Shown one piece after another: positions 1 through 12,200 of a DNA stretch of 64,000 nucleotides (the first letter of the stretch is position 1; each line of letters starts with the position of its first letter). Position numbers and translations under genes: made by a program. The stretch comes from Corallium rubrum (lineage: Eukaryota; Cnidaria; Anthozoa; Scleralcyonacea; Coralliidae): the NCBI GenBank assembly GCA_964035015.1, contig OZ036008.1:2997612-3061611 (forward strand), written 5' to 3'. The notes below the pieces were generated by a model. It worked only from the letters and a program-made list of their open reading frames with translations, was not told where the DNA came from and made no database searches.

Positions 1-979
1 ATTAGGTTTCAACCAAATTAGTTACCAGGTTACACGCGGTCATTAAATTCCTCCTGTACGTGCGAAACTGCTTTACAACAAAACTGAAAATCTGCAATAT
101 GTTCAGCGTCAAAAAGTAGAGTGTTGTGTAGGTGGTGTTCGTAGATCGAGCAAAGTGAAATGGCCGTGAAGTGCTGAGACGTTCCAGCACATTCTCTCAT
201 CTAATAAAATTCAGGATTATCCTGAATTGTCAAATGGCCCAGAGAAGGTTCGGCCTCTGACAAGTGAGCGGGCTCGCAGGCTAATTCCTGCACTGTCTAG
301 TGACTACACAAATCATTGACGTCAATCGTCCTGTAATGACATCAATTATTGGATCATTGACGTCATGTACCCCTCCTCATGTAAACACAATTAAAATTAT
401 CTCGGCAAAGCGGACTAGCTCGGGTAACCCCCTAAAATCGGAGAAAATGGCCTCAAGCCACTGTCGACAATATCAAACTAGAAGTCACTCACGATCGGAA
501 ATCGCATAGAAAATCGGCCACTTTCATGGGGCAGTTCGCAGTCCACGTACGTGCTGGCTCAAGTGAGTTCTGAGGACATTTGAAACTGATATCATGAATT
601 TAAGAAGAGTAATGGGTTCGTATATCGCGAAAATTCCACGAGTTGTCAACAAACCGTATTCTATGGCAAGCCCAACCTTCGTGCTATGCGCTCGTGGAAG
701 AATTATGGTCCAGCGACGATTTTGAGCGGAGATGTTTGACTTTGAGCTCGGGGTGTCCTCGCTCCTGTCGGCCGTGTATTGATGACGTTTACAGCAAGAT
801 ATTCGTTCTACGCATGCGTAGCTAATAGGGGTCAGCCCGTATTTCGCGAGCCTCGACAGTCGCCATTTCCGATCGTGATGAACAATAGACTCACAAGACA
901 AGACAAGACTTTTATTTAATACCATAATTTGCATTAAGTAATTAGGGCAGATGTGTTGATACGTATCGATGGGTATAGA
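1..979. other. No recognised gene; upstream flank
   Basis: I see no supported gene here. A 169-codon open frame on the minus strand (524-1033) runs partly into the dispersed repeat that starts at 980 and has no recognisable domain, so it is probably repeat-derived. Two TGACGTCA-like sites lie near 316-365. The missing N-terminal exons of VPS53 were looked for here and not found. Confidence 0.4.
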
Positions 980-1505
980 CCACTGATCTCTATAAACTGG
1001 ATAGGGCATTCCCTGTGGCCAGAGGTCAAACATTTCGTGCCAGTCGCCGCCATCTTACGTAGTGCAAGATATGACGCATTGCGGCCTTAGAACTTGTCCC
1101 CAATCCCAAAGTTGACTGGCATAAGCAATCTTGACGTCAGGACTGGTCAGATTATCCCGGGGGAGGAAGATTAAGTACTCTGTGTCGGGGGAGTCGGAAA
1201 AGCCGTAAAGCAAACAACAGATGACGGTTTTCACTAAGTCTTTAACAATAAATACAGTCAAAAGATGGCAAGTACACAACACGAGATATTGTCAAGGCAT
1301 TAAGATTACCATGAAAGGTACAATTTAAGACTTGGAATTGAATTCTTCGTAGATTTTATAGTCTGTTTTTCAGTTTATATATATCATGAATTTTCTTCGT
1401 TTTCGGCACTGAGGAAAAACAACGAAATTTAAAGGTTTTACAGCTTAGTAATAGTAACAAATGCAAAAATTAGCGTCTTAAACCTTGTTGAGTACTTCTT
1501 GTGTC
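980..1505 (+). repeat. Dispersed repeat, truncated copy of 14189-14879
   Basis: The stretch begins with CCACTGATCTCTATAAACTG and closely matches 14189 onward for about 500 bases, including the shared segment around GACGCATTGCGGCC. The match stops near 1505, so the right terminus found in the second copy is missing. It is a truncated non-autonomous element of the same family. Confidence 0.75.
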
Positions 1506-1849
1506 GTGGGTAAACCCCTCTGGGGTAAACCTAGAACTCGGCTACCACAGGTCGCCCGAGTGGTAGCCCGAGTAAAAAATCGGTACCTCACGCTCGGTCA
1601 ATAAGTAGTTAATATTTCAATTTTTTCTTATACTTCAGTTTGTATAGCCCAGTTCAATACACCGCAGAGTGCTGATGCGTGAGGCATACGATTGCATTTT
1701 AGAAACGCTTAAGATTGATTGTCTGAAAGATTTACAACAGCAAGCTCTAGAAAAATTGGTTAATGACCAATATATTTTCGTCTTTTAGCCTACAGGGTCG
1801 AGGAAGTCGCTTATATTTTAGTTCGGTTCTATGGTTATTGATATCGTGA

Positions 1850-2371
1850 AATTAAAGTGCTTATATCACTTGTGGGGTTTTAACGTATTTGAATAAAGTA
1901 TAAAAGTTAGTTAATAAGTTATTTTGTCGTTTTTGATTTACTTTAATAGTTTCTGAGATATAAGCCTTTAAACATGCCAATTTCGGCTTTTCGCCAAAAA
2001 TTTCCGTCGTTCATTTTTAAGCACGGGAGCCTGGGACTCAGGAACCTTAAGCCGATCGTCTTCTTAGTTGGAACTGTCGTGCGTACTGGAAAACGGGTGT
2101 GAGCTGTACATTTCGATTTTTCAGTCAAATATATGTGTTTTTGTGAATCAATGAGCCGAAACGTAGTTGTTTTGGATTGACTCGTTCCTGAGTCCCAGGC
2201 CCCCAAGGTGTTAAAATGAACGACGGAAATTTTTGAGAATTGGCATGTTCAGAAGCCAATATGTCAGGAACTATTTGACTAAATCAAAGACGGCAAAATA
2301 ACTTATTAACTGATTTTGTCTGCTCTATTTAAATACGTTAAAACCCCACAAGTGATATAAGCACTTTAATT
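1850..2371. mobile_element. Long-terminal-inverted-repeat element (MITE/foldback)
   Basis: The left end (AATTAAAGTGCTTATATCAC) is repeated inverted at the right end up to 2371. The arms stay similar for about 180 bases and include the shared block with CGTCGTTCATTTT. No coding capacity is recognised. This is a non-autonomous inverted-repeat transposon, family unknown. Confidence 0.75.
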
Positions 2372-2529
2372 CATACAAAACGTCACAGACACGTTCTGTG
2401 GTTCACGCGTCCAGCCGTCTCTTTCGGGAGAGTTAGGTCAGCATATCCTCTCATTTCGAAATGATGATTATCGTCATTTGTGAGATGTCGTTGAATTAAC
2501 AATAATCATCATTTTAAAAAAAGAATTCC

Positions 2530-2925
2530 CTACCCCCAAACCCCCAACTCAACCCCCACCTCTAAACCTGACCCTAACCCTAACCACAACCCCCTGACAA
2601 CCCTAACCGTAACCACAACCCCCCGTTGGACCTAACCCTTTGACCTAACCCTAGCGACAACCCTCCCCAAACCCCCAACTCAACCCCCACCTCTAAACCT
2701 GACCCTAACCCTAACCACAGCCCCCCTGACAACCCTAACCCTAACCACAACCCCCCGTTGGACCTAACCCTTTGACCTAACCCTAACCACAACCCTCCCC
2801 AAACCCCCAACTCAACCCCCACCTCTAAACCTGACCCTAACCCTAACCACAACCCCCCTGACAACCCTAACCCTAACCACAACCCCCCTTGGCCTAACCC
2901 TAACCACAACCCTCCGGAAAAAAGT
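2530..2925. repeat. Telomere-like minisatellite, about 131 bp period
   Basis: Three tandem units begin near 2537, 2668 and 2800, so the period is about 131-132. Each is rich in CCCTAACCC and degenerate CCCTAACCACAACCC, the complement of the metazoan telomere motif TTAGGG. The 109-residue glycine/leucine open frame on the minus strand is a by-product of the repeat. An interstitial telomere-derived satellite is likely, but a simple C-rich minisatellite is also possible. Confidence 0.7.
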
Positions 2926-3011
2926 CCCGCCTCTCAGACCCCGACCACAACACCCCTAATGGTTCTTTTGTTGTATGCACTTTAGTTTAACATCCCGCAT
3001 GTGGGACAGAA

Positions 3012-3087
3012 TCTCACTTGAGTATCATGATAATCATCATATTCGACTGTGTGAAGAAATGATGATTATCATGATACTCAAGTGAGA
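3012..3087. repeat. Palindrome with about 29-base arms
   Basis: The arms TCTCACTTGAGTATCATGAT and its reverse complement near 3068-3087 flank a loop of about 18 bases. It could form a hairpin in RNA or a cruciform in DNA. It lies about 150 bases upstream of the first visible VPS53 exon, in its intron. Confidence 0.8.
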
Positions 3088-3236
3088 GGACATGTTGGTT
3101 AGGTTGGTATAACGGGGCCCCGGAGACGGCTGGAAATCGAGCCTAGCATAGGTAGCATTGGGAAACTGGAAACCAAAGTGTTACCAACAGAGGCAACATT
3201 AACCCGAATAAATAACTTCTTTGTTTATTTTTCTAG

Positions 3237-3286
3237 TCACTAACTAACCTTGATGAAGTTGCAAACAAAATGAAGTATCGCATACG
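3237..3286 (+). CDS. VPS53: VPS53 exon (first visible)
   Basis: Acceptor TTTTTCTAG precedes 3237 and donor CG|GTGAGG follows 3286. The exon encodes [16 protein letters not shown] plus two bases of an arginine codon. The phase matches the exon at 13111. Confidence 0.85.
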
Positions 3287-6200
3287 GTGAGGGATTAATT
3301 CAAATTCATTACTTTATTAAAGTAAAGGTTTGGAGCGTGTCCACTTTGACTAGGTCACAGACCTCCATGTGTAGGAGCGTGTCCACTTTGACTAGGTCAC
3401 AGACCTCCATGTGTAGGAGCGTGTCCACTTTGACTAGGTCACGGACAGGTCACAGACCTCCATGTGTAGGAGCGTGTCCACTTTGACTAGGTCACGGACA
3501 GGTCACAGACCTCCATGTGTAGGAGCGTGTCCACTTTGACTAGGTCACGGATGTCTAGGGATATCAGCGTGTCCTCTGACCAGGTTCCAGATCTCTATGG
3601 ACATGGGCGTGTCCACTTTGACCAGGTCACGGATCTCCAGGTGTAGGAGCGTGTCCACTTTGACTAGGTCACGGACAGGTCACGGATCTCCAGGTGTAGG
3701 AGCGTGTCCACTTTGACTAGGTCACGGATGTCTAGGGATATCAGCGTGTCCTCTGACCAGGTCACGGATCTCCAGGTGTAGGTGCGTGTCCACTTTGACT
3801 GGATCACGGAGCTCTACGAAGGTCGGCCCAGAATGCATTGCATTTAGTTTTCTTCCCTTGTCGGTCGTGCTCGGAGCGTGACAGTTGATGATCAAATTAT
3901 AGACATTTTCGTTGGCGCTGTTTTGATTGAAAAACTCCGTTTCAAAAGGTAAGATTTTAATATGATATTAATGAGGTATTCTAAAATATGTTTCTCTGGT
4001 TTGTTTTGTCGTAGCGTGCTGGTTTCAGCTCAATAAGCAATGTTATGTTTATTGCTTTGACGGGTTACTGAACTTGGCCGAAAAGTGGCGAGTGATTATA
4101 TGTACTATATATTATATGTAGCATATACCTCGCAGGTGAACAGTGCTTTTTACGCAATCTGATTGGTTCCTCTAGCTTGGGATATCCTGCACTATTTACC
4201 TGCGGGCTAAAACAAAATGGCGGCCAGTTTTGCTTTGTTTACCGAAGCAGAAGATTTTGTTGATAAACAAGGCTCATGTAGTAGAATAATGAGAAAAGTC
4301 AACAAAATTAAGTAGAAGAGTGTCCACAGGTATGTTTCTTTACAATTTCTAGCCATTAATATATTCAAAAGTTGTAAAAACTGTTTTGTCGACAAATATG
4401 GAGTACGCCAAGTGCCGTTAGTGCCCAAGTTGCTAGCGGCCGTGTCTTGTATAAAATACCGAAAAATATAAGAATGTTAAACTTGTTATTTCATTTATGA
4501 GGTATATGCTAAAACAATTATTCACCTCAGTGTCGGTGAATAGTGTGGATATTCACCTCGCCGGAGCGACTCGATGAATATCCAGCAATATTCACTTCCA
4601 CTTCGGTGAATAATTGTTAATTATTTGACGTTATATAGAGGCAACAAGAACACTGATTATCTTATTAGAACAAGCAGGAAATTATCTTCCTGTGGGTATA
4701 AAAACATTCCTTATTGCTCCAGGAATAGCCTGAGTAAACAGACGCCACTTCTCGCTCGCTCGGCCCCTCGCAGAAGTGACGTCTGAGCAACGAGCAGTGT
4801 GGCCATGTCAAGTTTCGTAAAAATCCCAATAAAGCTCTGAAAATATCCCAAGATTCCCTATTTTTTACCAAAAAATCCCAAGGTTCACAGTTTCATTTAC
4901 TGACTAGTTCCCAGGTCTCTATCACCTTTTGACATATAGCAATCTGAGCCCACTGTATCAGTGATACTTCATTTGGATAGAGTACTTCATCTTGTCTAAA
5001 TCAAACGAATACGTAAAGAACGTAGGGGCTATGGTCTAATGATCAAGTAAATTTAAAAAAATAATAATCAACATTGAAATCAGCTTTTTAAAACCGAAAC
5101 CGTTTGCTCTGGAAAAATCCCAAGAAAAATCCCAAGATCTTGGGATAATATCCCAAGGTTGGCAACACTGGCAACGAGCCAATAAATTCCATACTGATGA
5201 CATATATCTACCGAGATTCGGGTAGTAGCGTTGATTGGTTACTTTGTAATCATACGATAATTAATTCAAAACTCGGCTCGACCAAGATCAACTCCCCCAA
5301 CTCCCGACATCATTCCTGTCTGAAATAACAAAGTTAAAGCTTAGTTTTTGCCAGCAAAGAAACATAGATAGTTACTTTTGCTAAAGCGAGTTTGAGTTGC
5401 AATGAACAGCAACATTTTCCATCGAAATTCAACGATTTTGCCAGACATCGAGCGCCACTTTCTGTTGATACTTCAAACTGTCGTAACGTTACCAACACAG
5501 GTTTCATATTTCATTCAAGCAAAATACGGCAGTTTGAAGTCTCGACAGGAAGTGGCGCTCGATGTCTGGCAAAATCGATGGGAAATGTTGCTGTTTATTG
5601 CAACTCAAATTCGATTTAGCAAAAGTATCTATCCATCTTTCTTTGTTGGTGAAAACTAAGCTTTAACTTTGTTATTTCGGACAGGGGTGATGTCGGAGTT
5701 GATCTTGGTCGAGCCGAGTTTTGAATTAATTATCGTATGGAATTTCTTGGCTCGTTGCTCATACCTCAGACGTCACTTCTGCGAGGGGCCGAGCGAGCGA
5801 GAAGCTGTTTATACAATAATTTGAATAATACGTGCGTCTTTATTGGTCGATAGTCATGATCTATAAAAGGGCAAATGCACAGATTACGTCACTGACGTGG
5901 TCTGATTTCTCTAAACCAATCACGGATCTCACTGCAACATCACGAGCCAATGACATTGCTTGATTTGTATAGATCATGGATCACGTCAAATGAAGTGATT
6001 TATCTTCTTGCAATGCCCCGGAAATTCGCCGGGAATATTTAGTAAGTCTGTTAAAACATAATTTTTCTATTTTTTATTGTATGAAACAAATAGATTCAAT
6101 TTTTAGTTGTCTGTTCAGTTGTAGATGCACAGAAGACGTCACAACGTGGTAAGAACATCAGTGCGCACTCGACTGCGTCTCGTGGGCCACTTTTTTGTTC

Positions 6201-9200
6201 TTACCACGTTGTGACGTCATCTGTGCATCTGTAACTGAACAGACAACGGCAAAATGGAGTTTAATGTTGAAAATCACCTAAATTTTCAATTTTCTGAAAG
6301 TCGTAAGCGTATAAGCTACGTTACATTCACTAGAAAAAGTGGCCTTTTGAACGTAACATTTGTGTAGATGATATTTGAAGTCTTTTACTTTGTCATCATT
6401 GTCATGTCATTTGACACTCTCTAGTATATTTGTAACGTAATGTTGGTTTCTTCACAAGCACTATTTCCAGTCGCTGATTATGACGCGTTTAGTTACTTCA
6501 AACAATTCAAACGTATTTATCTTAATATTTGACAAAACTCGAAAAAGCCTTGTTTAAAGATGAAAGAATTCACTTTCTTTTGGTACCAAAATTTCTCTTG
6601 CTCTAGAATTTAAATGAGGAGAGCTCTTTGAAATTTTGCTTCTGCTCGATTTTTGCCCGCCATTGTCAAAATTTAGTTTCTCCGCGGGGCGCGCCAAGAA
6701 CCGCCAGTCGTCGAGATGAGCGTTGTTTTGATTCCGTAGCTCATTTGAAAGTCCTTTCATAATTTAGCATTATTGTATTAAACTAGGACTTTTACATGTT
6801 ACTGATGGTGTATTTATTTTAGATATAAAAATAAGAAAAACCTGTTCTTTTAATTCAATATTATGTAGTGCCAACTTCAGTACTTTGGGCTATCTAGCTA
6901 TTTCTGCATTCAACAAATTTATGTGTGCATGCTGTCCATAGATTGCTATAGGAGTTATAATTGTTCTTAAGTTCATCCTGTGACAGCAAGTTGTCTTTTG
7001 CATGAATTTTCGCTCTACATTACCCCCATGACACACCATTTGTTGTTGTGAAATATAGAGATTTACTGAGTAATGGTATTGGTATATTTCATGTTTACAG
7101 GTTCATGCTCAATTTTTATTCCTACAGAAAGTTTTCTGGAAACCTTCACGAAAAACAAGAGTCTTTTGGTAAAACATTTCATACCAGGTCCCAAGCACAG
7201 GTTTCGCAAATTAAAGAGCAAGGGAAAGTGGATATTAAAGTTGCACAACAGAATTGCCTCAGTCACTTGAGTTTTATTTTGGGATCTTTTACATTACTGT
7301 AATATGCATTTTTAAATCTGTGTAGTACTCTTTAAATAATGTTACAAAGATATTAAAGTTATAAGTCTATGTATTAACAAAATGCATTGGTGGTATAATT
7401 ATTGAGAGGAGAATTGTGTCACTATTGGGTGTGGTGGCTTTGCTGGTATGTCAATTGCAAGAAATTATCAGAAAGGGATTTTGATGAAAATGATTCAACT
7501 CCTAGCTTTCCCTCCTGTGCCACCCAAAATGCCCCCTTCATTATTTTACTCTAATCAGTGGAGTCGTGGCCAGGGGGTCAGTTCAACACAGTTTTGTCGG
7601 AATTTGGGCATAAGCTTTTCGCGGTTTCCGGTCATGACTATCACTTTTGAGTTATGCCACCAACAACGAAACGTCGGAAAGTTGAATGTCTGCTATGCAA
7701 GAAGACATTTGACATGCAGTGATTATCGATCTCACCATAACAATAAGTATCATTCGGATAGAGTACCGAAACACCAACATATTCCATACGAACATGCTGG
7801 TGCTCCTGCGAATCCTTTCCAGGTTTGTCGCTTTAATACGTCTGTTTTATACTTCGGGCAATCGTCGAATTTAATTCAGAATTAAGTATGTTTTATCGTT
7901 TATGCGAAGCTAATTTCCTAATTCTTGTGTATATATGTGTTATGTCGGAAAAACCTTGTTGTTTGTCGGAAAAATTGTGCTCTTGGCCACCCCTAAAATC
8001 TCTGAGCCACGACGCCCCTGACTCTAGTGTCAGATGATTGTAGTGTCCCAAAGAAATAGGCTTTGAGTCACGTGACTATAGGGACGCGGAACGAGGACAA
8101 GACTGTAGAAGGAGTGCGAACGCGTGTAAGAGAACAGAAGTAGACGAATAAAAGTGTTGAGAAGCGTAGAGTTAAATACATATAACTGGCGACGAGGACA
8201 AAACAAAAAAGGAAACGCACAGTGGCGAAAGTTATTGACTTGCCCGCAATCCAACCGTTCTCAGTGGCAGAATCTATTGTTCAAACACGTTGCCGTAGTC
8301 GTAGTCGTTGTGTTTTCTTAAAGTCCCTAATAGGGACTTTAAGAAAACGCAATGACTACGACTACGGCAACGTGTTTGAACAATAGATTTTTATGCCATA
8401 TACAAAGAGCTTTTGCAAATGACGGTCCCAAGAGTAATTTTCATACCGTCGTGACTCTGTTGACAACGTAAAAAAAGCATTTTTACGTTGTAAAGACAAC
8501 GCGGAACCTGAATCCACTACAGAAGGCTTGGGAAAGCTTAACCTTAAGCCCGCCGCACACCGCACACTAGAGCTATCAGCGTAGCAAAGTTTCACGCGTG
8601 ACTGTTGGCGTAAGCAAGTTCCCCCAGTGTGCGGTGGCGTTTTGAGCGCTATTGTTCACGCGTGCCATCGGCGCCGTATATTCAACATGTTGAATAATTT
8701 TGTGCTTCAAAGCTATCAGCTCACAATAGGAGGCAAATACGCATGCGTGTTGACTCATTTTCAAATCAATTCGTGAAACATGACCGCCGTTGTTTGCGAA
8801 GAAGAGTTTGACTCATCCTCATCAGACGAAGAAGAAATATTGCTTCTTCTTCTGTTAATACGACGCAGACGAAGACGTTTAAGAGCTTCGCACCGAAAAG
8901 TATGGACGAAACGGTGGATATCACGACGCCAAACACAAGGAGCTTGCGCGAATATTGTTCGCGAACTGACTGTTGAAGATCCTGAACAGTTTAGGCAGTT
9001 TCACAGGCTGGATAAAGATTCATTCGACGAAGTTTTGAAATTAGTTTCATCACTGATCGAGAAGAAAGACACGAGGATGCGATTGTGTTTGAAACCGATC
9101 GAAAGACTATCGGTGACACTACGTTTTTTGGCAACAGGTATAATGAATTTATACGTATATATATATATTCATTTTATGTTTGTTTTAAATTTATATGATT

Positions 9201-12200
9201 GTTTACTTTTTGTAACTTAATTAGGAGAGACCTTCAGAAGTCTTTCCTTCCAATATCGTATTAGTGAAAGGACCATATCTGGAATTGTGGAGGAAACTTG
9301 TCAAGCATTGCATTCAGAAATGAAGGACAACTATTTGAAGGTTTTTATTTCCAAACGTTTTTACACACAGCATAATCTATTATGGAATAGTCCTCTATCA
9401 AATCATTTTTTTTTCACAATACAAAGTTCGTTACATCTTATTTAGTCTTAGTTAATAAATAGTTAGTGTATTATTACCACCCACAAGTGGTATTTAGCCT
9501 AGCTGATTCATCTCGAAAACATGAGTTGGGCTCAGCATATATTGAAGACTGAGGGCTTGAGGTTCGCATACGAGTTGCCATGTCTGGATGCTGCGGTTGA
9601 ATTGGAACAAAATGATGTTGCGTTTGTGGCGGCATCATAGGTTGTTGCATTTGTTGGACAGCTTGTACAGGCACCAATAGGCCAGCTTGTGCCTCAAAAA
9701 TTATGTTGTTAATTTTGTTTTGAGCCAAATGGCATGTCCGACTATCCAACTCTGATAATGCATTGGCAATGTAATTTCCAAATGCCACCAACATATTATT
9801 GCTTTGATGCACTGATTTTGGCCTCTTGTGTTTCTCTGTAATTGATTGAGATAGGCCCTTGATTAAATTAAATTCTTCATCGGCCTGTCTTTTCCTGGAG
9901 ATACTCGGTCTTTTTTTTAGTGGCTCGTTAGTCGATCTTGATGTGCCCCTTCCTTCAGCCCCATCAATTGCGCTGTTTGCAGGGCTGGCTGGATCATTCA
10001 AATTAACATCATCTTCATCATCATTATCATCATCATTATCAAGTTCACATGCCACCTCGTTCAAACTGATTTCAGATGTGGGAGTTCCAGAAGAAGGGGA
10101 AGATTCCTATGAATGAAAACATTTTATTTGTTATATTTAGAGTCCAACCAAGAAGGAAGAATGGCTACATATTGGTTCACAATTTGAAAGCAAGTGGAAC
10201 TACCCATGTTGTATCGGAGCAATAGATGGAAAACATATTGCTATTCAACAACCAGGTGACACTGGCTCTGAGTTCTTCAATTACAAGCACTACTTCAGTG
10301 TCCTTTTGTTGGCATTGGTTGACGCAAACTACAAATTCATTTATGTTGATGTTGGGGCAGCTGGACGAGCTGGGGATGCTGGAGTGTTTGCTGATTCAAC
10401 ATTGAAGCAAGCATTAACATCCAATTCATTAGACCCCTCCCATCATCACGCACAATATCTGGGATATCAAGTAAAATTGAGTATCACGTTGTTGGAGATG
10501 ATGCATTTCCCTTGTCAATGCGAATCATGAAACCTTACCCGCATCGTAATTTAGTAAAAGAAAAACGAATTTATAATTACAGATTGTCACGTGCCCGTAG
10601 AGTAGTTGAAAATGCGTTTGGTATTTTGGCACACAGATGGAGAGTTTTTTTAACCAAAATTAAACTTTCCCCTGACAAGGTGACAATTGACAAATGTAAT
10701 TTTAGCTGCTTGTTGCCTGCACAATTTCATGGTGGAGAAGAACAAGGCTGGTTATGCAGCAGCGGCAGATTTGGAGAACTGCGACCATTCTGTATCAAGA
10801 GGATCATGGAGAAGTGATGCAGCTTTGACTAGCCTGCAACCTACCCCCAGCCATAATGCAAGCAGAAATGCTAAATTACAGAGGGATCTTTTGGCAAACT
10901 ATTTTAATGACTGTGGATCTGTTCCATGGCAAGACAATATGGTCATTTAACTGTCCACTTCATAAACAAACTGTGAAATATTCACATTAAATAGTTCTCA
11001 TCTATATATCGTTCTGAATAAAATGATATTTTAATCCATACTTACTGCAACTAGATTTGAAACAGAAGTCCTGGTAGCAACATGAGGGGCCAAAAACTGC
11101 AACTTTTCCAACAGCCATGCAGTTCTTTTTGTTGGGTTTTTTCTTGCACTTCCACTGGCAGGTGGTTTTTTAGCTTTAACATAACTGTTTCTCAAGGCCT
11201 TCAACTTTGCTTTCACATACTCAGCTAGGAACACGGATGAAGTATTTGTGTAAATAACCACATGGCAATCTATGTTGTCCTGCATGTGTATTCACATTAA
11301 ACACTCGTATACACTACCACAAGGTTTAAAATTAGGTTCTATCGAACCTACCTGTTTTCCCCAGTTTCTCCGCTATTTCTTGGATGGAACTATCGCGTAA
11401 ATCCCTATTTTTAAAATCCGGACTCCTCACATCATAAAGACATGGATATTCAGGCCACAGATCCGCGATTTTGTCCTCACACATAGCATCAGCAACAACA
11501 CTACTAGTCGCCATTTTGATTTGAAAATATGAGTCAACACGCATGCGTATTTGCCTCCTATTGTGAGCTGATAGCTTTGCACGCGCGCACACTTGGAGGA
11601 AATGTTCACTCTTTCCACAAAATTATTCGACATGTTGAATATACGGCGCCGATGGCACGCGTGAACAATAGCGCTCAAAACGCCCCCGCACACTGGGGGA
11701 ACTTGCTTACGCCAACAGTCACGCGTGAAACTTTGCTACGCTGATAGCTCTAGTGTGCGGCGGGCTTTACTCTCGCGACTAACATAGATTGAACAAGTGT
11801 ATCTCTTCAAGAATTTAAGAACAAAACGAGTCCGTGCGATTATGTATCTTGAAATTTGAATGTATAAATACACCACATTTAATACCACTGTTAAACTTTC
11901 TACCGTAGCCGTAGTCCGTTGTCTGAATCTTAAAGTCCCTCGCTCGTTATCCCAACGGTGGGAGAAATGGAAGATATCATTGGACTATTACCTTCGAGCG
12001 TCCGGAATCACTGATCAAAAACAGAAGCGTGCCATTTTACTCTACCTGGCCGGAGCAGACGTGCAGAACATTTTTGAGACTCCAACCAACACTGGCGACG
12101 ATTTATACAAAACTGCTCTCGACAGGCTGACCAAACATTTTCAACCTTGCCAGAACATTCCCTTCGAGCGCCATGTGTTTCGACAAGCATCTCAAGGTCC

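Larger units (their letters stand above)
8547..11766. mobile_element. PIF/Harbinger transposon with two genes
   Basis: Inverted terminal repeats of about 220-250 bases (8547-8770 and 11519-11766) share AGCCCGCCGCACAC and GATAGCTCTAGTGTGCGG. The target duplication is TTA at 8544-8546 and 11767-11769, as expected for PIF/Harbinger. It encodes a DDE transposase on the plus strand and a MADF-domain DNA-binding partner on the minus strand, the usual two-gene layout of the superfamily. Each gene starts within about 10 bases of the inner edge of a terminal repeat, so the repeats probably supply the promoters. The whole element lies inside the VPS53 intron and between two pieces of a gypsy Gag. Confidence 0.92.

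Noticed and set aside
524..1033. 169-codon minus-strand ORF as a gene
   Set aside because: It runs into a dispersed non-autonomous repeat, and no domain or splice context supports it.
7448..7885. Single 145-codon gene
   Set aside because: The frame crosses the left end of a hAT element and its 8-base target duplication. Only the internal zinc-finger piece is meaningful, and it lies in two frames.
9859..10116. 85-codon plus-strand ORF
   Set aside because: Antisense shadow of the acidic region of the MADF gene's last exon.
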